Part shown: positions 24,123-36,824 of the stretch, piece by piece
Layout of the letters: every line of letters begins with the position of its first letter
Numbering within the stretch: position 1 is the first letter of the stretch
Source: Parus major
Lineage: Eukaryota > Chordata > Aves > Passeriformes > Paridae
Assembly: GCF_001522545.3 (NCBI RefSeq)
Contig: NC_031771.1
Location: forward strand, 66,417,981-66,481,980
Length of the DNA stretch: 64,000 nt
Reading direction: 5' to 3'
Notes under the pieces: generated by a model
Told to the model about the DNA's origin: nothing
The model's input: the letters and a program-made list of their open reading frames with translations, nothing else
Databases searched by the model: none
Translations under genes and position numbers: made by a program

Positions 24123-25649
24123 ACAGAATGGCCCAAATCTGATAAAGGTCAAACTTCCTGGGGAAACTGAGGCACTGGGTGCACTTGGGACATGACCACA
24201 AATCCCAGGAGACTTTTAAGAGTTCCAAAGATAAACCAGCACTTGTGGCTCCAGCACTGCCAGCCACAAACCCTCTTTAGGATTTATTTAAGTGATGACC
24301 AACCAGAAATCCTCTTCTTCCTCACCAGCACATCCTGAATCCCACAGCATCTCTCAGAGGACCTGTCCTGTTCCAGCACTGCTGGAATGTTTTCTGGGTG
24401 TCTCCAACGAGCAGCAGGACCAGCAGGGAAATAAAAGCTCTTGGAAGAGCCCATCACATTCTGTATTTTGTCATGATTCCGCTTCTCTTTTTTAACGTGC
24501 TCTGAGGAGATGGGAAGCATTGCTCCAGGTCTGGGAAAAAAGGATTCCAAAGGGAAAGAGAAGTTGCCCATAAGCCTTGTGAATCAGGGAAAAAAAAAAA
24601 AGGCAGAAATAAATAAAAAAGCAGGGGAAAAAAATATCAAAAAACACGTTTAAAATGTTGTTTTGTTTCTCTTGTTTTACTGCAGAGGAGTTTGAAGTTC
24701 TCCATTTCCTGGGTGTGCTACAGGAGCAGCAGAGTTGAGACACAGGCTTTTAATGAAGTTTATGTAAATTTGGTGATGTTTATACTTAGCAGAACAGATT
24801 TAGGAGTACTAATAAAGCAGCAGATGAGGCGTAGAAAAGAGCTGGTGAAGTTTTCCACCACTGTTATTTTTTACCTTCCTCCCACCATTCCCAACAAAAA
24901 GAGTCTGTTTCTGTTGCCAGTTTCTCTTCACAACAAGAGCTTCTGAAATGCTGTTTATCCCTCAGTGCTGCTGAAGCATCTCCCAGTTCAGTTTTGTCCC
25001 ATTGCCTTCCCTCCCAGAGCAACCCAGAACAACCCAGAGCAACCCAGTCCATGTTTGTTTTCCCTTCGAGCAAATTAATTTTTCCCAGCTCCACTTTGGG
25101 ATCTTTGTTGACTGCCAGGATTTTTGTTAGGCTGGAGTTGAAGCAGCCTTTTCCTTTGGGAGGAGGTGAGGGTTTACCCCAGGTTTGGAGTCAGGGATGT
25201 GGAGGATGAGCAGGATGAGCTTCATCCCTGGGGAGGAGGAGGCAGAGCTGGCCCTGCCCAGCGATGGGTGGTGATTTCTGGTGCTTGTGGCTCCAAGGAG
25301 AAGAGCAGGGGCCACCAACAGATAAAAGTGACCCAGAAAATCCTCAGTAGAAGGTGCTTGGCAGCCTCACACCTCCATAACCTCTTTCAAATATTTTCTG
25401 CTCACCCCAGGAGTTTTTCTGTGAAGAAATGAAGCAGATTTGGAACATGCCAGCATTTGTGCAATGCAGTTCACTCAGGATAATCCCTACTCCTTCCCCC
25501 CTCATCAGACCCTCCCTGGGATGGGGTTCCAAGAGGGTTGGGGGGGTCTCAGGGTCCCTTTGGAGCAATCCTGCCCTTATCTGAATGGGGCAGAAGCCCT
25601 TTGCACACTTGAGGAGTCCCCTTGGAATAAACCACCCAGGAGCTCAATG
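24123..25649. other. Non-coding stretch
   Basis: No gene recognised. A short piece near 24163 ('ggggaaactgaggcactgg') recalls the MIR core but is too short to call. 25017-25050 has three tandem 'agcaacccaga/t' units. A-runs lie at 24590-24600. Confidence 0.35.
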
Positions 25650-25765
25650 GGATGAACCCTCTGGACACAATCCTGAGCCACGAGCTCTGCTGGAGCAGGG
25701 AGGTGGCACCAGGTGACCCCACTGTGGTCCCTTCCAACCCAACCCATGCTGGGATTCTGCGATTT
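25650..25765 (+). repeat. CR1 LINE 3' end
   Basis: Sense: 'gctctgctggagcagggag', 'gtggtcccttccaacccaa', 'cccatgctgggattctgcg'. A different 3'-end subfamily from most copies here (the 'tgaccc..tggtccc' type). It abuts the inverted-repeat arm that starts at about 25784. Confidence 0.75.
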
Positions 25766-25783
25766 ACATTGATGGATCCTTGA

Positions 25784-25981
25784 AGAGTGGCTGAGAAGGA
25801 GATGGAGACTTTCCTTCTACTAGGAGTCACATGGAAAAGATGACAAATAATGGAAAAGTCACTCCTGGGGAGGTTCTGATTGGATATAAGAGGAAAAATT
25901 TCCACAAGGAGAACAATCAGCCTCTGGAATAATCATCCCAGGGAAGTGGGGGATTTTCCCACTTAAAAGATTCAGCTGATC
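25784..25981 (+). repeat. CR1-derived arm 1 of an inverted repeat
   Basis: This segment matches the reverse complement of 26600-26785 almost base for base (for instance 'gagtcacatggaaaagatg', 'tcactcctggggaggttct', 'aaatttccacaaggagaac'). The only differences seen are a few substitutions and one five-base indel ('cctct'). Unlike a normal CR1 insertion, this arm has no 3' terminal repeats: homology stops at 'agattcagctg'. Confidence 0.88.
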
Positions 25982-26486
25982 CCTGGGCTGATCCAGTTAT
26001 CCATCCCTCCTGGTTCCCTTCCTGCCCCTGGCATCTCACTGCTCCATCTGCTGAGGGAGAGCAATCTTTCATTCCAGAGACATCTCAATTCATCAGAGGC
26101 CAACGTGAAATGAAAGCTTGTGCTAATTATTAAAAGCTACCAGGCAGAAATAACAAGAAAATTTCCTATTTATGGCACCTTCATGCTTTGTTTTTCATTA
26201 AGAAAAGGGACAAGGTCTAAATTTAGGACTGGCATGGTCATGGCTTATCTTTGAGATGAGGTTTCACCACACCTTTTCCTATAACAGAAGGAGAGTTCTG
26301 GAAAACATGAACCCCTCCATATATTAGCAAGCAATCGTGATATTTAATTTATTTTTATGGGAACTGATAATCTGTTTTTTTTCTACACCCACCAGTGCTT
26401 TGGTGCCCACCAGGGAGAAACCTTGCAGAGGTTTCATGGCAGTAAATCAACACCACCCAGCTGAGCTGAATCATATCCAGATTTTC

Positions 26487-27080
26487 ATGGAATCACAGAA
26501 TTCCAGACTGGAAGGGACCTCGAGGATCATCTGGTCCAACCTTTCTTGGCAAAAGCACTGTCCAGACAAGATGGTCCAGCACCATGTCCAGCTGAATCTT
26601 TTAAGTAGGAAAATCCCCCACTTCCCTGGGAAGATTATTCCTGATTGTTCTCCTTGTGGAAATTTTTCCTCTTATATCCAATCAGAACCTCCCCAGGAGT
26701 GACTTTTCCATTATTTGTCATCTTTTCCATGTGACTCCTCATAAAAGGAAAGTCTCCATCTTCTTCTCAGCCACTCTTTAAGCACTGGAACATGGGGATG
26801 AGGCTCCCCAAACCCAGTTCTCAGCTTTTCCTCATGTGGCAGCTTCCCAGTCCTTTGATTTGTCCTTCTCCAGCCTGTTCACATCTCTTTGGAATAGCAG
26901 GGACCAAACCTGGACACACCTGGAATACTCCAAGTGCTGGGTAGGGCAGAATAATGAATTATGAATAATGATTTATTCATCTCTGCTGGGTCATTTTTGG
27001 CACAAGGAGCAAGGAACTGTGATCCACCAAGATCCTTTCATTAGGCAGAGCTGCTGATCAGGGAGTTTTGTTCCTGGCAG
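26487..27080 (-). repeat. CR1 LINE fragment carrying inverted-repeat arm 2
   Basis: Antisense with an intact 3' end: 'atggaatcacagaattcca', 'ctggaagggacctcgagga', 'tcatctggtccaacctttc', 'ttggcaaaagcactgtcca'. It continues through arm 2 (26600-26785) and into more 5' CR1 text, such as 'ttctccagcctgttcacat' and 'caaacctggacacacctgg'. The 5' limit is uncertain; homology fades after about 27000. Confidence 0.8.
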
Positions 27081-29892
27081 GGTTTTTGTAGCTGTTGGGG
27101 ACATCTGACACCATCCCCTGCAAGGGAGGACTCCAAAGGCCCATTTCAGAGCTGCAAAAGTGGCCCATTCATGGTTTTTATCTGCTTTCCTCCAGCTCAT
27201 CTGGGAGAAAGCAATAATCCACTGGATCACTCACTGGCATCCAGAAACCTCCACGAGCATCTTCAGGGCATCCTCCTTGCCATGGGTACGAACTCATGGA
27301 ATTTTCAGGCACCCCAGCATTTCCCTGGGGAAAAAGGGGCAGCACAAAGGAGTTGGGTGGAGCTGGGTGGGGAGATCCTTGAAATGGGGGAACTCCTCAC
27401 ATAACCAGAGATATATTTGGAAAAGATGAGCTTTTCCAGAGTGAAAAGGTGCCTGAGTGATCCTGTTCTGTGTAGTGACACAGGGGTGGGAAAGCAGAAG
27501 CCTCTGAGGAGTGATGGATTCACAGCACTTTCGCTGAGTGCTGAACCTTGCTTGAATTTTCAGCTGCAGCTTTTTTCCTCTGCAACCTGTTATGAAGCTG
27601 AGGATCCCTGACTTAAGGTGCTGAAGGAGGAGGAGGAGGACGCTTCTAGAAAAAAAAAGTGTTCAGTCCAGGAACCAGCTGTGATTGCTAAATCAGGAGA
27701 TTTAGACACATGGGGGGAAAAAAAATAAAAAAAGAAAAATGACTGAAAAGTTAAAAATACAGCCTGAAACTGGAGCCTGCCTGGGAGCTGCACTTCACCC
27801 TGCTTTACTACCAGATCCTATAAACCAAGGGAAAAGGGGCCAGTGCAGACCCATAGGGTTAAAACCTAAAAAAAGATAGGAAGGGACAGGAGGAGATAAA
27901 TCAGTCCAAAATTCTCCCCTTAATTATCACACAAAAGATTTTGCAGAATTACCAGCATGACTTAATCACCTCTGGAACAGAAGGTGCTCCTCAGAAAGAT
28001 GTTTTGATGCTCTATTGGTCATCAATTTCAGCACAAATTGATTATCCCACTAATTGCTGACCAGATACCAGTGTGGTGCTGAGCTACCAAAATTCCTGAG
28101 GGCTTCTCCTAAAGAAATCCCACCTGGATTCCCCTTCCAGCCAGTTGTGGTGGCCCAGGAAGCAACTGGGGGAACTGGGTGAGCAGGGGATGTGCAGATC
28201 ACAGCAGCCAGCTCCTGACATGTGGCTGAGTCTCCTTAATCCGAGTTTCCATTTTAAAGGGAGAATAGGAACTTCCAGGCAGGAGGATTTATAGGCAAGG
28301 ACTTCACAGTTAAATTTATTCATGGCTAAACTGAGGAGCCCAGAGTCATTAAAGCATGAAATTGTGCCAGTCAATTAAAATGTCAATCATAGCCAGCCTC
28401 ATTTAGGAGAGCTGCTTTAATCCCAAGAAAAGAACAATTTTTTGGCCTAGTGAGAGAGCACAGTGACTTGAAGTTGGTTTTAACGAAATAGCAGCTCCTC
28501 TGCTACCGTTCAGACATTTGCCAATGGTTGTTTTTTTATATATATATAGGCTATTTTCTGCTGTGCTCCTTCCAAGGTGACTCGTGTTTCTGCTCAAGTA
28601 GAAACACAGATGCAATTTGAGCTGGAGATGGAGTGACTCGAGTGGGCTGCACAGCAAACAAACGAGAGAGCTCATCAAAGAGACATTTAAACCAGCAAAT
28701 AGCAGAGTTCTGGGACATCTCTTGTTTCACTGCAGATGACGGATTTTCCCTTTGTTTTTAAAATTCAGCAATTAGATTATTCTGCCTGTCACTTCATGCA
28801 ACATGTGTTTGTTTTATTGGCTTTTAAACCTTTTTTTTTTCCCCCCCTCTGGGTTGAATTCCTGGAATATCCATTGGTGATGCTTAACAAATGGTGAGTG
28901 TCATTTGGGCCTGGTCACACACCTGATTGTAAGGGAGGAGCAACATCTCCAGAGGGGATTTACTGGGAGCTGACTGCAAATTTTGGTGTTGGAAATGATT
29001 TTTTTTCTTCCTTATCCAGCAAAAATCAGGGAAAGGAGATAAAAGAGACTCAGGTTTGGAGGAGAAACAGGAGCTCAGGGAGCATAACAACTGGTCAGGG
29101 TGGCACTCTGTCATACGTGGAGCTTGGTAGAGAGCTGAGGTGACCTTTCTGCTCCTCAGTGTGGGTATTTCACCAGCTGCAGGTGTGTCTGGAGGGATTT
29201 TGGAGGTGGGAGCAGCTTTGGCTTCTCTTTCCAGCAGTGAAGTTGTGCTGTGAGAGGCAGAAAGGCTGGGCAGGGGAGGAGATGGTGGCTGAGCTGCCTT
29301 TGCCCTCATGTTCCCCTCCCTGCAGATCTGCACATCCAGGGACAGCCCTGGAGCCAGGAGAAAGCTTTGGGTCATTTTTGGGTGAAGCTCAGGCTGCAGG
29401 ACAGCTCCAGACCCTTCTCTGGCTGCAGTGGGGCACACAAGATCTGCTCCAGCACAGCTTCCCCTGGTGAAAGCCCTGCTTGTGGGTTAGGGCCTGTCTC
29501 TGAACCAAAACCCTCCTTAAAAATCCCTAATGTGTGTGACTGCCACACACCTCTCCTGAATTTCTTGGAGCCTGCAGCTGTGCTTTGTGCAGGAAAGAAA
29601 AGGGGATTTTTTTGGATCTGCTGTGGGCCTTGGAAAGTTTTCCTTTTGGGATCTCCCCTGTCCTGGAAGTGTGCACAGCCCAGCTGGTGAGGCAGCACCA
29701 ACAGCATCTAGGACTAGACACGCAGTAAATTTAGGTAGCTTGGCTTGAAATTCGAATTCCTGAGGCCAAGGAGGTCAATCTGTTTGATATCTGTGGGAGG
29801 AGGAGCAGGGCCTGTGGGTGCACCAGTCCCACCCACCTCCCTTTCCAGTTTGTTCCAGTGCCATGGACACCAGTTGCCCACATTAATGCGTC
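27081..29892. other. Non-coding stretch
   Basis: About 2.8 kb without a recognised gene or classified repeat. Minor simple repeats occur: (GGA)n at 27629-27640, A-runs at 27718-27740, a TATATA run at 28537-28548 and a T/C run at 28832-28848. Confidence 0.35.
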
Positions 29893-30150
29893 TCACAGGA
29901 TGGTTTGGGTTTAAAGTGACCTCAAAAATCATCCAGCCTGGCCTTGGGCACTTCCAGGGATCCAGGGGCAGCCACAGCTTCTCTGGGCACCTGTGCCAGG
30001 GCCTGTCCACCCTCCCAGGGAACAATTCCTGCTCAATATCCCATCTAACCTTTCCCTCTGGCAGTTTAAAGCCATTCCCCACTATTCCATCACTATATAT
30101 CCTTGTAAAATCTCCCTCTGACCTCCTGGGAAGAGCATATCCACTTGTGT
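29893..30150 (-). repeat. CR1 LINE 3' fragment
   Basis: Antisense: 'cacaggatggtttgggttt', 'ccaggggcagccacagctt', 'ctctgggcacctgtgccag', 'ggaacaattcctgctcaat', 'atcccatctaacctttccc'. A piece of about 35 bases after the 'atccag' motif is missing compared with the sister copies. Confidence 0.87.
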
Positions 30151-31802
30151 CCGTGCTCTCCTGGTCACCTGTGTCCAGTCAATGGATCCAAAATGGAGCA
30201 GCTGAAGTTTTAAAACAAAGAGTTTTTCTTGTAAGAGGAGACAAAAAGATTTTTGCCTCATCCTGCCTTGACAGTGATATCTAAGACGTGGTATGATTGC
30301 TCTCTATAAATATCCTGAGCAGGGAGTGGAGGAAATCAGTGCTAGAAACAAAGAGACACCTCATGGAAAGGCCTTGCTGCCAAGCTGGAAACTGCCCAGA
30401 CCTTCACCCCACAGTGAAACAACCCAGGCTGGGATGGACTGGGGGGGCTGAAAATCCCCTAAAAGGGGAAAAACACAGGGAGAGCTTGTTCTTGCTATGC
30501 CCAGAAAGCTGTTGTGTAACGAGGTGTCTGTGGGATGCCCAGGAGGTCCCTCCAGTCCTCCCCCTCCTTTTCCTCCCTCTGGAATGAAGATAATGGCACT
30601 GCACGCCTGGCAGGGGGACGAGGGACCGAGCACATCAGCGAGGGAAGAACACCGAGCTGTGACAGTGATTGGAGCATTAGAAATACCTGAGACAGTCACA
30701 TCTCGCTCTAATTTTTGGTGTTAAAACCAAACCTAGTTAATTACCAGGCTGCAGACTATTTTTTTTTCCCCTTCCCACCTGCTGTGAGATATTGTGAGGT
30801 GGGGAAAAAATAGCACAAGGGGAAAGAAAAGCCTTAATAAAAGCTTTGGAGGGATGTAAGTGGGTCTCATCTCCGTAGGTATCAAGGTAACTTTTCTCAG
30901 TACTCAGAAGAAGTTTTCCAAGGCTGGCTGTTTGATTTATTGTCCCGATCCTAAACTGGAACATTTCTGCCTTGGTTCTGGCAGTAAAGAACAAAAGTTC
31001 TAAGTGTGAGGTGTCCACATTGTGTTTCATTTCGCTGATGGATGTTTTGACAGCCAAGAGATTTCTCACTATTCTCTCTTCTTTTTTTTTTCTTTTTTTT
31101 TCCCTTTTTTTTCCTCCATCACTTATTTTTATAGGACATTGGGGGGTGGGAAGAGAACTGAACTTCCCATCAGCTGGTGGCATCATGTCAGTCAGAGAGA
31201 TGTTTTCTGGTGAAATCCCAAATAATGTCTTCTCAGCTTTCCGAAAGCTGTGATATTTTTGAAGTGTCACTGACTTAGTCCTTGTGGCATGCGAGATGTT
31301 GCGAGCGTGTATTTTCATTTTAATCCCTGAATTAAAACAAAGATCTCTCCTGATGACCTCGCTTGAGGCTGCTTGGACCCTCCTGGGTCAGCCTTGACCC
31401 TGATTTGTCACATTGGTGAGGCTGAGTAAGCTAAATTTGCCAGTAATGAGCCTGAAAAGCCAAGGAGATGTTTCTTTTGGGTCAGTTGAAGGAAGGCTGA
31501 AGTTCCCCCAGCCCCTCTGGGGACTTTTCCACGTCCAGCTGAGCATTTGTGCTCTTGACACGCTCAAATTAAAACCACGAGACTGCACCAAAGGGCCACT
31601 TCAGCCCAAGGTGTGGAGGTGGGCAGAGGAGTGGAAAACCAAGTGCTGGGCCAAGGAGATCTCCTGACACATCCCCAGGAGACCCAGCTGGGGCAGGATG
31701 GGATCTCCTGCAGTGGCTTCATCCCAGCTCTGACCCTTGGAGAGCTTCCAGCAAACACTGAAATGCTTCAAGTTTTCCCCTCAAATTGAAGACCCATATT
31801 AT
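30151..31802. other. Non-coding stretch
   Basis: No gene recognised. A T-rich tract lies at 31081-31115. A 193-codon open frame on the minus strand (30737-31318) spans it; its Lys/Arg run is simply the T-rich tract read backwards, so I do not call it. Confidence 0.35.
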
Positions 31803-32230
31803 CATGGAAGCACAGACTGGTTTGGGTTGGAAGGGATCCTTAAATCCCATCTCATTCTGCTCCCCTGCCACAGGCAGGGACACCTCCCACCATCCCAGGT
31901 TGCTCCAAGCTCCATCCAATCTGACCTTGGACACTTCCAGGGATCCAGGGGCAGCCACAGCTTCTCTGGGCACCCTGTGCCAGGGCCTCCCCACCCTCAC
32001 AGGGAACAATTCCTTCCCAATATCCCATCTATCCCTTCCCTCTGGCACTGGGAGCCATTCCCTGTGTCCTGTCCCTCCATCCCTTGTCCCCAGTCCCTCT
32101 CCAGCTCTCCTGGATCCCCTCTAGGCCCTGGAAGGGACTCTGAGCTCTCCCTGGAGCCTTCCCTTCTCCAGGCTGAACTCTCAACCTGTCTCCATAACAG
32201 AGGGGCTGCAGCCCTCAGAGCCTCCTCCTG
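31803..32230 (-). repeat. CR1 LINE fragment, long copy
   Basis: Antisense with a good 3' end: 'catggaagcacagactggt', 'ttgggttggaagggatcct', 'ccaggggcagccacagctt', 'gggaacaattccttcccaa', 'ctggcactgggagccattc', 'cctggaagggactctgagc'. It is the closest relative of the copy at the left window edge. Confidence 0.92.
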
Positions 32231-34877
32231 ATCATTATTTCCCTCTACTTTTCTGTGTCAGGAATTGGAAAGTTTCTAACCCATTTGGGGGTCTGATTTT
32301 AATGGTGTCACTTACACAGGCCACAGCAATCCTTATCAGTTTTGGATTTCTGGGTCAAAGCCCTTGGCAATCATGCCAGAAATTTGGATCCAGCTTTCCA
32401 AGACACACCTGCAGCTCCAGCTGTGGCAGAATTTTACACAGGAGAGGATTCAGATCAAATTCAGGTACCTCCAGCACTGCCATCTCCTCTAAGCAAATCC
32501 CTCAGGACTCTCTTTATTGTGCCTGGAAAGAAAGAGCTTGTTTAGGGTGAAATTAATCTCATTCCTACCAGACATCTCCGTTTGGTCAAGGAAATAACTT
32601 CCCAACTTTATTTCTCCCCAGCAACTGCAATGGGAGCATTGTGCCATTACCCTAAGCATCAGCAAAAATCTAAAATTAAACATTTCCACCTGTTCCTGTG
32701 GTCCATGGAGAATTGTGAATCCTGATGAAGTGTTTTGGTGACTCTGGAAATGAGATAAGTGAGTGTTTCCAAATTCTGCAAGGATTTGGGAATGCATGGC
32801 TGGCAGGGGCTGTGAGAGGCAAAAGAAGCTCATTTTCTAGCCAGTCAGGTCCACATCCTTTTGAGGTGTTCCCTGAAAGAAATTCAAGGAAACATCTGGC
32901 CTTTAATGTCTAGACACCATCCCTTAGAGAGTTTAGATCCTAAATCTCTCCCCTGGCAATGGGCTGTGGGAGGAGATGGCTCTGTCCTGCTGAGATGTCA
33001 CCCAGGAGAAGAAAGGGAGTGTGGTCACCTCACAGGACATCAGCTCAGGCCTTTGAGCTCCTTTTCACTCCCCAAATCCCTGTTGCTGTGCTGAAACAGC
33101 CCATTGGGATGGCCTGAACCCCATTCCCAAATTCCTCAGTCCAGAAGAGGAGGAGCTGCAGGGTCCAAGGTTGGGCTGATCTCCATGTGAGCTGTGGCAG
33201 GATTAAAGTTAATTTTTCACCAATTAACACCAATTCCTGCATGATGAGGCTGCCAGAAGAATATTTCCCCAGGCCTGACATGCCTGAAATATCCCCTGCT
33301 TTGGGAATATTTATTCCCAAATATATAAATTTCCCCTGTTTTGGGTGGCAACCACATACAGCAGTGGCTGTGCCCGAGACTTGATCACCTCTAGGTATGA
33401 CCTTTTCACTCATTGCAAAATATTGTTGGAGTTTCTGCTCCAATTGCAGCTCCTTTTGAGGATTTAGACACTGGATAACAGAATTTCAACCTAAAAATGG
33501 GATGGTGTTGATGTATTGGTTTGCTGATGGTTGATCTGGTTTATTCTTTTCTAAGCTCCAGTGTGAGCAGTGGCTCATCTTTGTTCATGTATTTTCCTTA
33601 AAGCTTTTTAAAAATATATATCCGTGATTTTGATAAGAAGGATGTGCTGTATAAAAAAATAAGAAGCAGAGGTGGAAGGGCTCTACATCACTCTGATTTA
33701 AAAAAAAAATAAAAAAAATAAAATCTGGAATTACTGGATTTTTCTTCCCCTGATCTTTGGTTCTGGCAGGTTTTTCACCCAGGAATATTTTTGCTTTCTC
33801 TGTTACATCTCTATTACTCCTGCCATCATTTTTCTAACCACAGATGAAACCCTAGATCCTTTCCAGAAATGTATTGCGGGGCGTTTGCTGTTAGAAAACA
33901 ACCTTGCATTGTGAACTAGTGGGAAATAATTGTTGAAGAGTTTTGGGTCTAAAATCTGATGGTGCCAGAGATTTTCTGATTAGGAACAATTTCCAGAACT
34001 CTATTGGATGCCCAAGAGAAAAATGCTTTTTAATTTTTTTTCTATTATTAAATTACATCTTTTATTTCTGTTGCCACCATGCAGATTCTACAGCCCTGGC
34101 TTTGTGCTGAAAAGGTCTTGAAGCCTCAAAGGGTTTTTTCACCCTTCTCCCAACACTTTTCCATCACCCCAGGAGAACCTTGTGTCCTGACCTGGCTCTG
34201 AGAGCCAAGACAGCTCCAAATCTCATCCCAAGAGCTGTTTGAGGCATTTCCCCATGGATTGTTTTTCCAGGGAGGCCGTGCCCAGGTCAGAGGGCAGGGC
34301 TGGGTGAGCCTGGGTGATGCTCAGGGTGCTGAGCCTTCGGGCTGCATGCCAGGAGCAAAATTTCTGGGAAACATCCCTCTGTTTCCAAGCAGGATCTCTT
34401 CTTGCTCGGGGCTGTTGGCATTTTGATGTTTCTTGAAGATACAGCAGAGAAATGGCTCTTGAGAAGTGACAGCACGAAGCTCTGATTAATGTCTCCAAGG
34501 AGAGTCAACCAGAACGGTTTCTTTTGAGCTGCCTCTATTTCCATATGTAGCCCAGACTCTGCTTGACAATGCTATAGAAATGTGATGCTCGGAAAAAGCA
34601 CGGCTTGTTATCGGGAATATTTCCCCTTCAGCCTTTAAGGAGAGATGAAAAAACCCGCCCAAAGCTCTCAATAAAAGATCCTGGAACGTTAATTCCCAAA
34701 TTAACAGGTCCAACACTCTCCCACGCCACCCCTACCTGAGGGTTTAAATTCTCATTTAGGAGACCTGCACACGGCCTTGGGATGGGAAGGAGCGTGGAAA
34801 TGTGAAGTTAAAAGACTGGTGGAAACCTCAGGTGATCCAAGACCACACTCATGACCTCTTATTGCTTCTAATTTGCC
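32231..34877. other. Non-coding stretch
   Basis: About 2.6 kb without a recognised gene. The 33480-34080 part is AT-rich with A-runs at about 33700-33722. No classified repeat recognised. Confidence 0.35.
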
Positions 34878-35315
34878 ACAGAACCACAGAATATCCTGAG
34901 CTGGAAGGGACTCACCAGGATCATTGATCCAACCCCTGGCCCTGCACAGACACCCCAAAAATCTCAGCCTGGGCATCCCTGGCAGCGCTGTCCAAACTCT
35001 CCTGGAGCTCTGGCAGCCTTGGTGCCCATTCCCTGGGGAGCCTGGGCAGTGCCAGCACCCTCTGGGTTAGAACCTTTCCCTGATATCCAACCTAAACCTT
35101 CCCTGGGACAGCTCCAGCTGTTCCCTTGGGTTCTGTCACTGTCACAGGGAGCAGAGATCAGAGCTGGCCCTCAGGAGGAGCTGCAGACCCCGATGAGTCT
35201 CCCCTCAATCTCCTCTTCTCCAGGCTAAACCAACCAAGAGGCCTCAAACCATTCACCATCTTCACATCCCTTCTTTGGACGCTAACAGCTTTGTATCCTC
35301 CTTTTTTAGTGGCAC
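34878..35315 (-). repeat. CR1 LINE fragment (passerine-type), long copy
   Basis: Antisense: 'aaccacagaatatcctgag', 'ctggaagggactcaccagg', 'ctggccctgcacagacacc', 'ctgtccaaactctcctgga', 'cctgatatccaacctaaac', then 'ctcctcttctccaggctaa'. Same subfamily as the copy at 10203 and longer at the 5' side. Confidence 0.88.
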
Positions 35316-36438
35316 CAGTTCCCGCGAGGTGGCTGCAGTTTGTCTGGACACGTCCACCGCAGCACATGGCAGCTGCTGCTGCCCAAAGCTTCATCCTGGG
35401 AGTGGAATGACCCAGGCATTCCACAGTCTGGAACTGCACAAAGACATTCGGGTTGTCTGCACTGAGCAGACAAATCCCAGGCTCTGAGCAGAGCCCTCCC
35501 GAGCCGCGCTCACGATTTACGAGCTCACGGCTGTGTTGTCACACACTGTCACCAAGTGTCTGGCACTTGGCCACTCTCTGCCTCCCTCTTCTCCTAATTG
35601 CTGTCTTAACAGACCGCTGATCATGCTCAAAGGGTAGGAAATGCGAAGCTGAGAGTGGAAAAGAAACTGAAAAAGTGGCTCGGAATAAGGCAGCTTTTCT
35701 CATCACCCAGAAGGAGTTAATTTTCATTGTCTTGAGCAGGTGCTGGGAGCTTCCAGTTACCCCCTGGCACAGCACAAGCTGCAGCCTGTAAAGATTTTGC
35801 TTTTTTAAATTGCTAGAGTAGCTCTTTGCCTGCAGCAAAGAGTCCTGCTGCTGCTGTCCAAGGTGCGTGTGCTTGGTGGGAGGAGCAGGAAAACACCCGG
35901 CCGATGTTGGCTGCGCGGATCCAGGCTTGGAATTTGTGGTGGAAAAGCCTTGGGAGAAAGGTGAAAAGACCCTTTGGGACTTCAAGATCTTTTCAGTATA
36001 AAGCCAGAATCTGCACAGTGTAGATTGTGCTGCAATAGAAATAAAATGTGTAATTCAGATTAAGACCAATTAGCATGGAGTTTGGGAATCAATAAAAAGG
36101 TATAAAAATTATAAATAAATAGTCCTCCCCTCTCCTTGGAGAGACAGGCTCAGGGTTTGGATTCAGCACTTGGATGCTGGAACACAGCAGAGTTAGCACA
36201 GAAATCCTGGGAGCTTCTCCAGGAGAGGTGGTGTGAACATCTCCTGACTCTGACAGGGACCATCTCCAGGATGGGTTTTCCTGCCCACCCAGGTGATGTT
36301 TTGGTCCAGCATTTACAGGATGTGGAGCTCACCTGTGTTTGTGTCATCCTCGCTCAGGCTGGGTGTCAGCCCAGGCCCTGGTGGGAGTTTAGGCTGCAGA
36401 GAGAGCTCCTGTCCCACCTCGCTGGGACACCTCCACCT
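35316..36438. other. Non-coding stretch
   Basis: No gene recognised. 36020-36120 is AT-rich and repeat-free. Nothing else identifiable. Confidence 0.3.
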
Positions 36439-36495
36439 TAGAGAATTCCAGAATGGTTTGGGTGGGAAGGGACCTTAAACTCATCCAGTCCCACA
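36439..36495 (-). repeat. CR1 3'-end scrap
   Basis: Antisense: 'agaattccagaatggtttg', 'ggtgggaagggaccttaaa', 'ctcatccagtccca'. Only the last 55 bases of the element. Confidence 0.75.
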
Positions 36496-36682
36496 CTTGT
36501 TTGCCAGGGAGGTCCAGCTCTTGACAGATTAAAGCATTTGTATAATATCATCTTTCAACTCCTGCTTTCTTCTGAAGTTGTGTGTTCTACACGGAAGATT
36601 TTGTCTTTAAAAAAGAAGTGGAATTGCCAGAGCAGGGCTCTCTGCTTCCTTCCCTGGCTGCCAGTGCTGAGAAGGGCTGGAA

Positions 36683-36824
36683 AAATTCCTTGGAAGTGCT
36701 CAAGTTGGACAGGGATTGGAACAACCTGCTCTAGTGGAAGGTGTCCCTGCCTGTGTCAGGGGATGGAACTGAGTGATCTTTAAGCTCCTTCCCACCTAAA
36801 TAATTCTGTGATTCTGTGAAATCT
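36683..36824 (+). repeat. CR1 LINE 3' fragment
   Basis: Sense: 'tggaacaacctgctctagt', 'ggaaggtgtccctgcctgt', 'atctttaagctccttccca', then 'aattctgtgattctgtgaa'. Two clear 8-bp terminal repeats. Confidence 0.88.

Noticed and set aside
24155..24200. Second MIR-like fragment
   Set aside because: Only about 15 bases ('ggaaactgaggca') match the MIR core; too short to separate from chance.
23278..24267. 329-codon minus-strand frame
   Set aside because: It runs over a sense CR1 copy read backwards; CR1 3' regions often lack stops in antisense frames.
30737..31318. 193-codon minus-strand frame with a Lys/Arg block
   Set aside because: The basic block is a T-rich tract on the plus strand. No domain or splice support.
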